This document shows, piece after piece, positions 21,501 to 33,839 of a stretch of DNA of 64,000 nucleotides. The notes under the pieces were generated by a model. That model did not search any database. It saw only the letters and a program-made list of their open reading frames with translations, and was not told the DNA's origin. The number at the start of each line of letters is the position of its first letter. Positions within the stretch are counted from its first letter, which is position 1. A program made the position numbers and the translations under genes. Source of the stretch: Progne subis subis (taxonomy: Eukaryota > Chordata > Aves > Passeriformes > Hirundinidae); assembly GCA_022316685.1 (NCBI GenBank), contig JAKJHU010000082.1, forward strand, positions 3,224,001 through 3,288,000, read 5' to 3'.

Positions 21501-23490
21501 CAGTTCACTCACAGAACCATTTTTTGAAGGAAAATACAGATGTGGAGCCTGGTTTATTTTCAGTGTAACCCTCTTGTTTTTAAGTATAAGATCCCCAAAC
21601 CAGAGGATGTTAACAAAGTATTAGGCATCATCTTTAAGCAATTTCAGCCTTGAACCACTGATTTGTTCCAGAGAGACAGTTGTTTCCTTCAGCTGGGAAG
21701 CAGGGAATATATTTCTCTCCCCTTCTCAAAAGAGACCACATCTGCAGTGAATATGACATATGAAGACACAGTATGAATTTTTCAGGTGGAGCATTTTCTA
21801 AGTTGTTCTTACGAAAAAAGTTTCAACAATAAAATAACTCCAAATAGACATAAGAGCTCTGAGTTCTCAAATGAAGCTGAAGCAAAAACATAGATATAAC
21901 ATTGCAGTTTCTCTTCTTCAATATAAATTCATAACCAACTAAATACTTATTCCACATTGACAAAGTATTTCCACACTGACAAAGGCTCTGAACACATTAA
22001 TTAAAGAGGAGTTTTGTATTTGAAGATAGCTAAGCTGTCTTTCACGAAAGCCCACATAATTTAATTTATTCCATCTGATTACTAAAAGCAGCAAGAGATA
22101 TTATACACAAGCACAGAATAATTTTTAGTTCTTGTCCTTACTTCTCTCATCTCTGTGGATCAACTAAAGTGGGGTTTTTTTACAGTTTGCAATATACAAT
22201 TCTTGAAGCAATGCACACACTGAGTATCGTACATTCATTCCCTTGAGACACTGCCCCTGGGAAATCAAACAGCAGGCCCCAGGGACAGAACGGGTGAAAG
22301 GCAGGTGTAGAATATACCTTTCCTAAAAAATTCTTGAAAACATTTTTTTTTAGGCTGTGACACAAGCCACTAGCTTATGAAGTAGTTATTTTCAAGAAAT
22401 CAGTAGGCTGAACTTGGACTCAGAAACCAAAATTTCAGTTACAAGGATTGTCACCCCAAAGCAGCTCAGGAAGGGCAACACTAAGGACTTCTTCCACACC
22501 GGTCACCTCCAGCCTGTACAAACCTCTTGAGTGCCAAGACTCAAGGCAAATCTTTTTAAAAGAGAACTCCACTTCTAAGATGGATAAAGAGAAAAAAATT
22601 CCCATATGTAAGTCAGTATGACTAAACCAGAAGTCTCACAGAAAGTCCCATAAAATCTCACCCCAAGTTCTCACAAAATCCCTGAGCATTGTATCAGACA
22701 TTTTGGCACAGAAAATATTTCAAAAGTCTAAAACCCCATCCACCAATTTTAGTACTTCTCTAATATTATGGTATGAGGAGACAGCAGAAGAAATTTTTCT
22801 ACAAAATTCTCTGTTAATGCCAAGGTCCAAAGGACTGACGGTGACCCAGCCTCTTACACTTTTGAAGTATCCCAGCCTTTGTGCCACAATTTTAAACTTC
22901 TTAGCACAGACTCTATTACCTAAAATCTAACAGATTTTCCCTCACTTTACTGTAAAACCTCAAAAAAGCAGCAAAGCTGGTTTTGAACTAGTCAGAAGGC
23001 AGACCCTTGAGACAAGGCTAAAACTTGCATCAAAAGGAATTTTCAAGCAGCCTCAAAAGCACATGCAGAGAGTGGTTTATATTCTCTTCCCCAGAGATCT
23101 TTTAGCTTAAACAGGCAAGACTAGGGTCTGACTTTGATTTGGCCAAGGCCAGACAGACATTAAACACAACTTTCAAGAATTAATGCTTATGAAATTCACT
23201 ACTAGAATGTATGGAATTCTCCAAGGCCTCAAGATATTCCATAGTATGGTTCAATTTCATACCAGCTTCCATGCAGGCACAGCTAATTTTATTTTGCAAA
23301 CTTGATAACATGTTTGTAACAGGACTGATGTAATCTCAACAGAACAATATTTTCAGTAAGTACACTTAAAAATCCTACGTGTAAGCACAGAATGCTACCA
23401 TGTCCTGGCTGCACCACGCTCCCGTACCAGTTAGACTGAAATTAAGTGAGGACAAAACTCACCCTTAGCCATGCACTCATTAAGTGGCAG
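18581..23490. other. Long unique region with one CNE-like block
   Basis: About 4.9 kb without a recognised gene, RNA or mobile element. A small A-run lies near 21463-21477. The stretch 20531-20825 is AT-rich with many ATTA/TAAT cores and reads like a conserved regulatory element. Near-repeats such as TTCCACATTGACAAAGTATT and TTCCACACTGACAAAG occur close together near 21950-21986. Confidence 0.4.
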
Positions 23491-23494
23491 CTGT

Positions 23495-23524
23495 CTCAGA
23501 GAATGGCTTGGGATGGAAGGGACC
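23495..23524 (-). mobile_element. CR1 LINE 3' tip, split by an LTR
   Basis: CAGAGAATGGCTTGGGATGG and AAGGGACC match the CR1 3' end read on the minus strand. The sequence breaks at 23524 and continues at 24190 after the LTR. GGACC at 23520-23524 is the target site. Confidence 0.85.
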
Positions 23525-24189
23525 TGCCCTGGGGTGACTTTATGATGTTCATATCCCCAGCTGTCTGTTCTGTTTATGCTGGATGTTAAGTTCTACACCT
23601 TCCAGACTGGTTCTGAGAGCGAAGGGGAGGAAGAAGAAGTGCAGGGTTTGTTTGCAGAAACTGCTCTCACATCCTCCACATTCTGCTCCTGGACTGTGTT
23701 GTCTGCAGCACAGACAGAGAGTGGGACAGAGATCTGCTTTGCTTGTAGTTAGTTTTTAGCTAGCTGAGGCAGAGAAGTTCCCTGGATATTTTTTTTTTTT
23801 TTTTCTTTTTCTTGGAACTGTTTCAACCTGTTCTAGACTGAAAACCCAGAAAAACACCCAGAGCTCACCCCTGCAGCCCACTGGGGCCCAGGATGGCATT
23901 TTCCAGCACCAGAGGGATGGATAAGAGACTGGGCAAGCTGAGCTACAACCCACGGCAAGGACTTTCTCAACTTTGCCATCTCTCTTCAGAGCAGCAAGAG
24001 GTTTTGCTGTTCCCTATTGTTCATTGTTTTTGTGCTTGTGGGCACTTCGCTTGTTGAATAAACATTTTTTTCCCCCTTTCCTCTAAGGAAATTTTTTCCC
24101 AGACTGGTTGGTGGAGGGGCTGCTTGAGTCTGCTTTCTAGGGGGAACCCATTCAGAGGTTTCCTCCCAAATTTGCCCTAAACCAGGACA
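23525..24189 (+). mobile_element. Solo LTR inserted in CR1, exact 5-bp TSD
   Basis: This 665-bp element begins TGCCCTGG and ends CCAGGACA (one mismatch in the inverted pair) and is flanked by exact direct repeats GGACC at 23520-23524 and 24190-24194. AATAAA lies at 24057-24062. The CR1 sequence on the two sides joins perfectly across the site, with AAGGGACC continuing into TTAAAGATCATCT, so both boundaries are certain. There is no internal region. A T-rich run at 23790-23805 lies inside. Its last bases (CCTAAACCAGGACA) resemble the end of family B (CCAAACCAAGACA), so the two may be distantly related. Confidence 0.93.
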
Positions 24190-24550
24190 GGACCTTAAAG
24201 ATCATCTTGTTCCAGCCACCTGCCATGGCTGGGGAGAATCTCTGCCCTGACCTGCTGGTCACACTTCTATTGATGCAGCCCAGGACACAGTGGCTTTCTG
24301 AGCTGTACGCACACACTGCTGGCTCCTGTCCAGCTTCTCACCCACCAACACCCCCATGTCCTCCTCCGGGCTGCTCTCAGCCCATTCTCCACCCAGCTTG
24401 CAGAGGTGTGGCACTGCCCTGATGCAGGGGCAGCGCCTTGCCCTTGGCCTCGTAGATCTCCACGAGGTTTGCACAGACCCAGCTCTGCAGCCTGTCCCGG
24501 CTCCTCCGGATCATCCCTTCCCTCCACCGTGTCAGCTGCACCACACAGCT
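24190..24550 (-). mobile_element. CR1 LINE, continuation of the split copy
   Basis: This is minus-oriented CR1. Landmarks are TTAAAGATCATCTTGTTCCA at 24195, the CTGGTCACACTTCTATTGATGC-like block near 24257, CAGCTTCTCACCCACCAACA near 24331, and a run ending CACCACACAGCTT near 24540-24550. This covers the 3' region including the end of ORF2 coding sequence. It is 5' truncated at about 24550. The plus frames here are antisense. Confidence 0.88.
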
Positions 24551-26643
24551 TTTCCTTTCTTTCCTTAGACCAGCTTCCTAAATGAAAACTCAAAGAACTA
24601 AGAATACAGTGGGTCCAGAACAGAAAATCTGTGGACATTTCTTCTCTACTGTCGAGGGTAGACAGATCTTGACCACGCTGTCACAAAAAAACCTACACAG
24701 TGAAGCAGACGGTTCGATCTCAGTGAAACTTAGCTGATTACAGGCTTGAATAAGCCCTGTAATAACAAAGTTGTATGACAAGCAGAGGGTAGGCCAGGCA
24801 GAGACTACCTTGACCTTCACTAACCAGAATCCAGTAGGCAATTATCCATCCCTTTCTGCTCATCCGATGCAATCACTTAGGGAAGAGATGGGACAAGCAC
24901 TGATGAGGTATCTCTTACAAAATTTGACCATCAAACTGCAGGACAGCACTCACAGAAGAGAGAGGAAAATGACTCCAAACTGAGACTGAGACAATGTGTT
25001 TGAAATAGCATTACACTGGGGGAAAAAAAAAAAAATCTCATAGCTCTAAAGCTTTCTACGAGCTCCAAGATAAGTGATATTCCTGACAGACAAATGAGAG
25101 TTGAAAAGATTGCCTGATGTGCAGCAGGCTGAGAAGAAAAAAATCAAACCTGCTGTTTAACAGAAATCAGACTGATCCCTGGGTGCTCCTGTGAAAGAAA
25201 TCAGACCACTTCATCTCCTTACTTTCTCCCCTTCCCTTCCATGTGCCAGCTGCAAGTTGTGCTCAGAAAAAATACTTGGCATGAGCAGAGCTTTTAAAAA
25301 GCAGTAATTTAAATTCCATATTAGGAGGCTATTTTTTTTGTGTTTCACAATGTGAAAATCCATATGTTAGAGTATAATGAACCCCAAGGTAACCAATGAC
25401 TGTGGAAGGCATTCTTTCATGGACTTTGGCTCACACGAACCCTAGTGAGCTCCACAGAGCTTCAGAAAGATCCATAGATAAAAATCTTACTACCTCACTT
25501 CAGGTAAAGATAAGAGTACCAAGAAGTACCACCGTTGCTTTCCCTACTTTCCCCGGAGAGAGAATCCAGGCAGCTGTTGCTGGAACGTGGGACTCTGGGT
25601 TTTCCCAGGGGACCTACTGCACAGCAGAAAGCACTGAGAGTTGTTCATGTGTATTTCCATACAGCCCTTTGCATATCCCTTGGTTTGTAAGGAACTGCTT
25701 GGAGCAACACTTTACATCCACTAAGACAACAGAGAGATCAATTTTCAGCTCTTGTTCTTATCCACATCCCTTGAAAGAGAGTGGGAAATTCGATTTGCAA
25801 ATTTCTGTCTAAATCTGAAAAATCTGTAGATTCCACACGAGTACCACGAGGAATGCTGCTTCCATATCAAGGTACAGTTTTAGGTTGTCACAGTGCAAAG
25901 TCTGATGCTGGGCGAGCCACTCTGACCAGTCAGAAGCAGTGCATGTAGCAATACTTTCAGTGTATTTTGTCCTAAGTTTCCCAGAGACTTTTCCGAGTCA
26001 TTTCCCCTGACATAAAAAAACCCTGCCAAACAATTAATGCAAGTCTTGGATGCCCAGGTTTAAGCATGTAGCCAGTTCAGGAAATGGGTCCTTTCTGCAC
26101 TTGAACCAGCTCTCAGAAGTGGGGAGCATTCCAGGATGTGCAGTCCCAGACACTTCTGATTCAAACACCAACTTCACTGCTGTTCATCTGCTGTGTCTGG
26201 CTCTTGCAAGCAGAGACTTGCTTTCCTCATATAAATATTTCATCTCCCAACCATATTGGAAATCCAGCCATTTTCCATGGCATAGGAGCACAAGCAAAAT
26301 TGGCAATTATACTAATGTCCTGTTTGTCACTACAAACATAAACCCTAAGATCTGCAGTTGAGAAAGGAACAATTCGTTTCCCACGTGGAGATGGCAAGCA
26401 TATCATTAGACAACTTACTGCTATTGACAGATACTGTGTGTATTAATCTTCTGCTAAAAACACTGAAATACACAGTGACAAAATAAAGGAGAAATCTTGC
26501 CAGCTCTTGAAATAGGTGTTTCATCCACTTTTTTTAGACAATAATTCAGATCACTGTTGGAGAGTGAACACTAATTTCTGAATTTAAGCATAGATTTCCC
26601 CTGTCATTTTATTCAGCAAAAGGTTTTTTTATTGGAACATTAA
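24551..26643. other. Unique non-coding DNA
   Basis: No recognised repeat family or gene. A-runs occur near 25023-25034. The 138-codon plus frame at 25396-25812 has no domain I know and no supporting splice context. Confidence 0.4.
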
Positions 26644-26644
26644 C

Positions 26645-27084
26645 AGGGAAGGGGGGAAGGAAGGGGGGAAGGAAGGGGAGGAAGGAAGGAAGGGGGGAAG
26701 GAAGGAGGGGAAGGAAGGGGGGAAGGAAGGGGGGAAGGAAGGGGGGAAGGAAGGGGGAAGGAAGGAAGGAAGGAAGGAAGGAAGGAAGGAAGGAAGGAAG
26801 GAAGGAAGGAAGGAAGGAAGGAAGGAAGGAAGGAAGGAAGGAAGGAAGGAAGGAAGGAAGGAAGGAAGGAAGGAAGGAAGGAAGGAAGGAAGGAAGGAAG
26901 GAAGGAAGGAAGGAAGGAAGGAAGGAAGGAAGGAAGGAAGGAAGGAAGGAAGGAAGGAAGGAAGGAAGGAAGGAAGGAAGGAAGGAAGGAAGGAAGGAAG
27001 GAAGGAAGGAAGGAAGGAAGGGAGGGAGGAAGGGAGGGAGGAAGGGAGGGAGGGAGGGAGGAAGGGAGGGAGGGAGGGAGGGAG
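26645..27084 (+). repeat. (GGAA)n tetranucleotide array with variant flanks
   Basis: The centre, about 26757-27019, is uninterrupted GGAA, roughly 65 units. The left flank (26645-26756) consists of GGAAGGGG-type variants with G-runs up to six, and the right flank (27020-27084) of GGAGGGAG variants. All purines are on the plus strand. GGAA is the core site of ETS transcription factors, and long GGAA arrays can act as enhancers for some of them in mammals. The 150-codon PSFLPSF-type minus frames are the array in translation. Confidence 0.98.
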
Positions 27085-29629
27085 AAACAATCATTTAAAT
27101 AAAATCAGGACAGGGTATGTAAAATTCTTCTATACAACTAAACAACTCTCTCTTGTTTTTCACCATAGGAGATGGTTTTTCAAGATGAAATCCTCACTCA
27201 AAAAGCAAGTAACTGATGGAGATGAAGGCAGTCAATCAGTTCAAGCTTACCCTCGGGTTAGGCTGCTCAGAAGCCACCAGCTTGTGAAGATCATGAAGCA
27301 GCCAGATGTTCTATCCAGAAAATGTTCTATCCTTTACTGTTGGTGATCACATTGGTGTCTGATGTGGGGAAACAGGAAGGATAGTGTTAGAGGGGGAATA
27401 ATAAGTGATTCAAAATTACATAAGACAGTCACACATGGAAATAACAAATATCTCCTCTCCCCACAAGGAAAAATTGCTTGGTCCTTTTCCCTCTTTTAAA
27501 ATGCTAACCTTTATGCTGTGCTAGTTAGCATGATGAAAGCAGAGTACTTCAAACCTCATCTCCAGGTCAGAAGCTGGAGATTCGGTCTGAATTGAGCTTG
27601 GAACAGTCTCCTTTTCACAATAGTTACAGCTGGCCCCAAGTCAACCAAGCTCTACAGGATTTCTGTTAAAGAGATGATAATTGAATTCATTTGACATTTC
27701 GAGCAAACTCTTGTCAGAACTCAGGCACCATGCAAACTTTCCCCTCCTTCCCAGCCAAGGTTTTCATTGCTTCTGTTCTCAAGTTTAGACTCTCACCCAT
27801 CAGTATCTGCTCCAGTGAGTGTCCCATTAAACAATCTTGGAGGTTAAAGGACATTTTACTAAAAACCTGAAACTAGTTCTCAGATCTCAAGATAAGGCTG
27901 GATTGCACAGTGCTACCCAGGATGTTCGGAAAGCACGGCCCTGAAGCTCAGATGTGTGCAACAGTAAGGACAGCCAAGGAACAGAAGAGCTGGAATCCTG
28001 AGGGCATTTAGGGTCTGCCTAATCTAATGTTCCAAGAATGGTCAGGACCAGGCACTTCATACGATCTGCTTCACAAACATAACTCTAAACGTGGGTTGCA
28101 TCTGTCAAATAATGCGATGTTAGAAAATGATACTCTAGACAGGGAAGTCTGTACTCAATTAATTACCAATAGTAATTACTTAGCAAGAATGGAATTCTTT
28201 TCCCTCTAACATATGGTTTTAGATAAGAGAATTACTGCTTCCACAATCACTGGAAAAGTAGACTTCATTATCTGGAGTGTAGAATTGGAGGGTTTGCTTT
28301 AATGTAAGCCATATGCTGGGATGCCAAGTCGTCACATGGATACTGTGTTTGAAAAATTCTTGTCACAGTTACCCTTCATTTACCCTCTAGTGAGGATAAA
28401 CTATTTAATTTCTCATTTATGTTGGGTTCTTTTGTTTCCCATTTTCTAAGCACACTTAAAACTTTCTAACATTTATGTACGACTTACTTGAAACAAACTC
28501 CGGATCCTTCCAAAAAATGAAACAGCACTTAAAAGAAAATTAAAAATCACTTCCATTCACCACAGAACACTTAGGTTCAATTGCAGCATCTGTTTTTTAA
28601 ACTGAGTTTGCCAGCTGGGCTAAATCAAGTCACAGGAGTCAGCTACCCCCTCCTTTTCAAAGGACATCTCAAGTGACCCTCCATGTCAAAAATTAGATGT
28701 GCGTAAGTTAAAAGGACAAATTATTCAAGTAGCAAATGCCACATGGTGTAAGCATTTCGTTTCCAGACTTACAACCAGACAGTGTCCCCAGGCCACCACA
28801 GTGAGGAAGCTGCAAGGCACCAAGAGCCCCGCAGGGAACTCAGACTGCCAAGGGAATGCCAGGGACCCTATGCCGCAGCAGCAGCCTTGCAGAGGAGTTC
28901 AGGTGTGCTCTGTCTGACACTCCTGAGCTTCAGATACTGGTGAAAGCTCCCCTTGAGTAGCACCAACAGCCTAGAGTTTCCTGGTTTCTCCCTACTGTGC
29001 TATTCTACATGGAGCTCCATTCTCCACATGGACACAGCGGCACCCCTCATCTCACACAGGGGTCAGTGACTTCTTTATTTCAAACTCTGGAGGAAAACTC
29101 AGAGTCCTTTTATGCGTAAGCAAATGGTGGCAAGTCTAGAGGTCATGAATGTGCCCATTTGCCCAGGTAAAATGGGTGACAGCTCAGGATTCCTCAATTT
29201 ATTTGTAGGACGGGGCAATTGATTTAACGGAGTGGCAAGCACCATTGGCAAAATAATTCCTAAAAAATCCAATTATAGAAGCCCTGACCGAGACATTTAT
29301 GTAATTATCTTGTAAACTAAGCCTCTCCCTCCCTTAACCACTGGGTCCAGGCTGCAACCTGTTCTATTCAGATCAGAGAGATTACTGTGAGTCGGGTGTG
29401 CTCTCATGGAGCAGGATGCCTCTGCCACTGCCAAGCAAAGCTCCTCTCCAGAGTGGCCCTGCGAACCACAGCACACAGTTTGGAGCTTCCCAAGTGAGTC
29501 CTGGGGGACACAGCCAGAGACCTGGTCCCCACTGAGCTCATGTGTCTCAAGTTCTCCAGGCAGAGCTCCTGAGCTCACTTTGGGCAGAACTTGTTCAGAA
29601 CCAGCTGTGCATCCTCTGTGCCACATCTG
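27085..29629. other. Unique non-coding DNA
   Basis: About 2.5 kb with no recognised gene, RNA or mobile element. Two opposed open frames at 29297-29675 overlap and neither has known domains. Confidence 0.4.
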
Positions 29630-29695
29630 CTCAGGCAGCTGGACTAGATGGCCACCTTATGTCCCTTCCAGCTGAAACTATCTCTTCTACATCCA
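29630..29695 (+). mobile_element. Short CR1-like 3' end
   Basis: CAGGCAGCTGGACTAGATGG then TTATGTCCCTTCCAGCTGAA resembles the last 60 bases of CR1 read on the plus strand (GGACTAGATGATC...GGTCCCTTCCA). It is short and diverged. Confidence 0.45.
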
Positions 29696-30020
29696 CCAGC
29701 CTGCACTGAGGTTGAACTCAAACCCTGCAACTAATTCAACTTCTCTGGCTGAGCTTTATAATCAAGGTGTTTGGAAAAGAAAGAGCAATTCCATTGCACT
29801 TGGACTTTTGACAAAAGAACATATTGTTTTCAACCTAAGTAAACTGACAGGAAAGTGAAACTGTGACATTGCACAGATCCTGATGGCCATATCCATTCAG
29901 ACCACCTGACAGTTCTATGAAGAAATTAGTTTGATTTGCATAATACCTGCTCTGCGATAAATCCTTGGACCTTTACCAGCTCATTGACTTTCTTCTGTCC
30001 CTCTAGTGCTGCAGCTTTGT

Positions 30021-30338
30021 GAGGAGAGGAGAGGAGAGGAGAGGAGAGGAGAGGAGAGGAGAGGAGAGGAGAGGAGAGGAGAGGAGAGGAGAGGAGAGGA
30101 GAGGAGAGGAGAGGAGAGGAGAGGAGAGGAGAGGAGAGGAGAGGAGAGGAGAGGAGAGGAGAGGAGAGGAGAGGAGAGGAGAGGAGAGGAGAGGAGAGGA
30201 GAGGAGAGGAGAGGAGAGGAGAGGAGAGGAGAGGAGAGGAGAGGAGAGGAGAGGAGAGGAGAGGAGAGGAGAGGAGAGGAGAGGAGAGGAGAGGAGAGGA
30301 GAGGAGAGGAGAGGAGAGGAGAGGAGAGGAGAGAGGAG
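30021..30338 (+). repeat. (GAGGA)62 pentanucleotide array
   Basis: GAGGA units run without interruption from 30021 to 30330 (310 bases, 62 units) and end in GAGAGGAG. All purines are on the plus strand. Frames of 110-171 codons on both strands (GEERR and PLLSS types) are the array in translation. It is bordered by unique sequence on both sides. Confidence 0.98.
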
Positions 30339-32124
30339 TGGCATTCCATAGGGAACATAACACAGCACTCATGCCTCAGGCTTTTTCATCACCTTATTCC
30401 ATGGACATGCTTTAAAGGCTTCTTTTGGAGGCCCTGTTCTCCTTTAGGCAGCCAAAGGATCCTCCCTAAAACACACATTATATCATGCCCAGATCTAATC
30501 CAGGAAGGTGCTGAGTACTGAGTAGCAGCACATTCAGAGCAGAAAAGAGGATGCTTTCACCACAGCCCTTCAGCAAATGAACCGAACCCTTGCCCTTCAG
30601 CCGAACATCCACAAATATATTAGTGCTTCTAAATGGCCAACACTGAGTTGCTGGCACATCTGGCAGAGTTGCCAAAACCCACTTCTGTTAGCTGTCTTTT
30701 GAAATGGTGAGCTCCAGATCTATTTTGGTGTGAAGGACAATTTGCTCTCCTCAGTTCAGCAGGTAAGAAGCAACAACATCAGCTTTCCAAACAATGTTCA
30801 AAGTGAAAATTTAACAGTCAACATGCTTCTGCTTCCTCAGGCTGTATCTCTAGACTTTGAAGTGGTGATTACTTTTGCAAAACCTCATTTTATAGGCTTG
30901 CCAACAGATCTCCACATAGATTGCAAATTAACTAGCACAGAAAGCTGTGACTGGGGTCCTCATTAGCACACAGTCATTTCCAGTGCTTCTCTGCAGCTTC
31001 CTAGATCATTACTTGAGCTTGGAACCAAATCCAGCATCATAATTAAACTACCTCTTTTAACTTGAGACCCTATAAAATTGCAGTCTAGTTTATTCTGCAA
31101 TCTGTTTGTGTTTTATGGTCTGACTGAAGCACAGGTTTGCTTTTCCTGAGACTGTTATTTGAATTTTATTTTTACAACCCAAACAAAGCAGTGAAAAGCA
31201 TTTGATTTAATTTTTCCCAGACTGAGCTTAGCTTAAGGCCTTCTTTGATTTTCAATGTCAAATACGGCGAGACTATCCTTCAGGATCTGCAGATCCCACC
31301 TTGCAGACAGATATTCACTAGAGGAAGAGGAGGGAAGAGAAAGATAAAGTACAAATACAAAACCCAGCACCTTTCTCTGTGTGGGGAACCTTAATCTAGA
31401 TCTCCCATTTTCTAGTAAAGGAGCATTCAAGGTTTTGACTCTTTAATCAGTCTGGAACCAAACCTCAAATTACATCAGTAGGGCAAAAAAAGAACAATCA
31501 AAAAAGAGTAAGTATTTTATCAAACCCACATTTTCAGCAGCTGATCTGGAAGTTGCCATCCTCCCACAGTGCCACAAACTCCTCTAACTGCTTTCAAGTT
31601 CTTATCAGAAAAACTTAGAACAAGTTTCAGATACCTGCCAAGGCAAGGGATTGCTGGGTCTGGGGCAGCAGTTCCAAGGGTCTCACGCAAGTTGTAGGTG
31701 CCTTTAGATTTCACATGAAATTCCTCACTCTTGACAACACACGGGATAGCAACATTTTCCAAAACAAAAACAAAACCAAAACCAAACAAACAAACAAAAA
31801 CCCAAAACCAAAACACAACAACAACAACAACAACAACAACAAAGCCACTCCAACCTTAAACCAAAGAAAAAGCTGGGCTTTGATTAATACTGAAATGATG
31901 CTTCCAGAGAGTCAGGGAAAATCTCTAACTTTGGAATCTAGCTAAGTGTAAACTAATATGTTGAACAGTTATAAGATAAAAAGAGGAAGTTTTTAGAAAA
32001 AGCAAGTTTGGCCACATGCAGAGAAATGGGCTTGGACACTTGTGCTGGGGCAAGACCAAGGCCTGGCTTCTGCATTGACTCGTTGTTGCTTCCCAGTACT
32101 GTCGGTAGCAGATGGAAATTGAGC
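30339..32124. other. Unique DNA with an (AAAC)n/(CAA)n tract
   Basis: No gene is recognised. An A/C-rich simple tract lies at about 31757-31842, ending in a (CAA)n run of about nine units. The Asn-rich plus frame at 31715 reads through this tract. Confidence 0.45.
31757..31842. repeat. (CAAAA)n then (CAA)n simple repeat
   Basis: The first part has AAAAC and AAACC units. From about 31816 the repeat becomes regular CAA triplets. Confidence 0.88.
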
Positions 32125-32580
32125 CAGGCATTAAAACGCTACCTAAGACGAGATTTTATGCTTTCATGCAGTGTCTCAATTAATCAAAGTTTTGCTATAA
32201 AATTCGAGCGGCAATGCTCAAAGCCAAGTCAGGTCATAAAATACAAGCTGATTAATTTCCCTCTAATTTGTATGATAATTAAAATTCCAACTTTTAATTC
32301 TGTTAATTGTCCTCCCACAAGGAGGTTGATTGGGCTTTGCTAATACATGCTGTGAAAATGCATTTCCCACAGGTCTGTCTTTGTTTCCTTTAAAATCCAA
32401 TGCTTTTACATAATTATCCCTTAACTTCCATAGATAAATGCAAGCTTATCTCTGGCCTGTTTTGACACAAGTCCCCATGTAACTTAAGCTGTGTCCATAA
32501 ATCAAATGCTCAGTCATTAGGTGTTTCATCAAAACGATGGGCCAGTGTGTGCTTCTCTGTGACTTTTAATGAGCAATTAA
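32125..32580. promoter_or_regulatory. Putative conserved non-coding element
   Basis: This block of about 450 bases has features of vertebrate developmental enhancers: dense ATTA/TAAT cores (AATTAATC, GATTAATTT, GATAATTAAAATT), TTTTATG and ATAAAA boxes that resemble HOX/CDX-type sites, and CACAAGGAGG and TTTGTTTCC. It has no reading frame and no simple-repeat decay, unlike the flanks. Conservation cannot be measured here, so this is inference from texture alone. Confidence 0.3.
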
Positions 32581-32617
32581 ACTTGCAAAAGACAGAGGGG
32601 GCGAAAATAATCTAGAG

Positions 32618-32644
<27 letters not shown>
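32618..32644. repeat. A27 homopolymer
   Basis: An uninterrupted run of A. No retroelement body is recognised next to it. Confidence 0.95.
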
Positions 32645-32648
<4 letters not shown>

Positions 32649-33835
32649 CACACATTCTTTCCTGGAAGTCAAATATCTCTGAACTGGAAAGAGACAAAAT
32701 CTGTGACACAGCAGACATCCTGCTTTCCTCTCAACTTCTGCTTTTATAATCTCAGCAAATTGCATGTAAGAGCAGTCAGAGGAGAGCTGAGCAGAGCTGG
32801 CGCCTGCACACAACCCCGGTGCTCACTGGAAAAGAAAGTTTAACTGGTAAAGCTGCAGTCAACCTCTAGCTTGTGCATCTATGGCTGGCTATGAAATAAA
32901 CCTATCCTTTATGTGATAGACCTGAATGGAAAGTCTTGCCAGGCCCTTCCTTGGGGCACAACACTTATTTGGCGTACACAGACAACACCTGCCCTGCCGT
33001 CTGCCATGAATACATTATGGCCATTGCAAAGAAGCAACAAAATGTCCTCTGTGTATACTTTGTCTCTGGACACATTCAAAAGTTTTGCATAAAGAAGGAT
33101 TGAGATGAGGCTGGTAAAGCCACGCCCATTTGCTCTCAGTCTTGCCTGGTTATCAGTGTCCACCAGACTCTTTTTGTTCCTCAGAGTGTGAAATGACCAC
33201 GTGCCTTCTGCCCTTTCATGTGCCATGAACTTCCTTTCTTTACACTTCCCTGGCTTATACTTCCTTCTGTATAAATGGGCATCACATCACAAGGACACAG
33301 CATCCAAAATCTCCCAAAACTGTCTGGATTTCCACTGCCAGGACAGGTGTTTACACTCCCGTTCACAACGGGGGCACTGCCATGTTCCCACCATGGAACC
33401 CCTTTGCAAAGCCCCCAAGTTACAGCCATTAAATTCCAAACAGCTCCAGCAGTGAGGCTGGGGCTCAGGTGATGGATGACAGACATGGAAAAGCAGAGTC
33501 TAAGCCCTCACTCCCCTCAGGAGCAGCAGGGTGGCCCAGAGCACTCCCCTATTTTCATAAACTTCACCAGAACCATTCCATCATCCTGTGTGAGAAAACC
33601 AAACATCTCTCTGGCCTGAACCCCTTATCTGTGACTTTTTTCCATCTGCCCGAGCTATCAGAGCTATTCCTCTGACAACACAAAAGCTATTAAACCTTTT
33701 TTTCTATGGAGAATTACACTTTCTATACGCTAATTTACCCTTGTGGGTCCCCAAAATCAAACCAGAGCCAAAATGTAAAAAGGGGCAAGGAAGTTGTGGC
33801 ATGTATCACCCTGTGACTCCAACTACTACAGGAAT
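32645..33835. other. Unique non-coding DNA
   Basis: No recognised gene or repeat. Opposed open frames overlap at 33181-33486, the pattern of chance frames in GC-richer DNA. Confidence 0.4.
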
Positions 33836-33839
33836 GTGC

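Noticed and set aside
25396..25812. A 138-codon plus-strand frame
   Set aside because: No domain, poor start context and no companion exon visible.
26609..27094. Open frames of 153-161 codons rich in Pro, Ser, Phe and Leu
   Set aside because: Translation of the GGAA tetramer array.
13174..30338. Regular short repeats as possible CRISPR arrays
   Set aside because: The units are 4-5 bases and contiguous with no spacers; the genome is a bird's.
29926..30521. Open frames up to 171 codons (Leu/Ser and Glu/Arg types)
   Set aside because: Translation of the GAGGA array.
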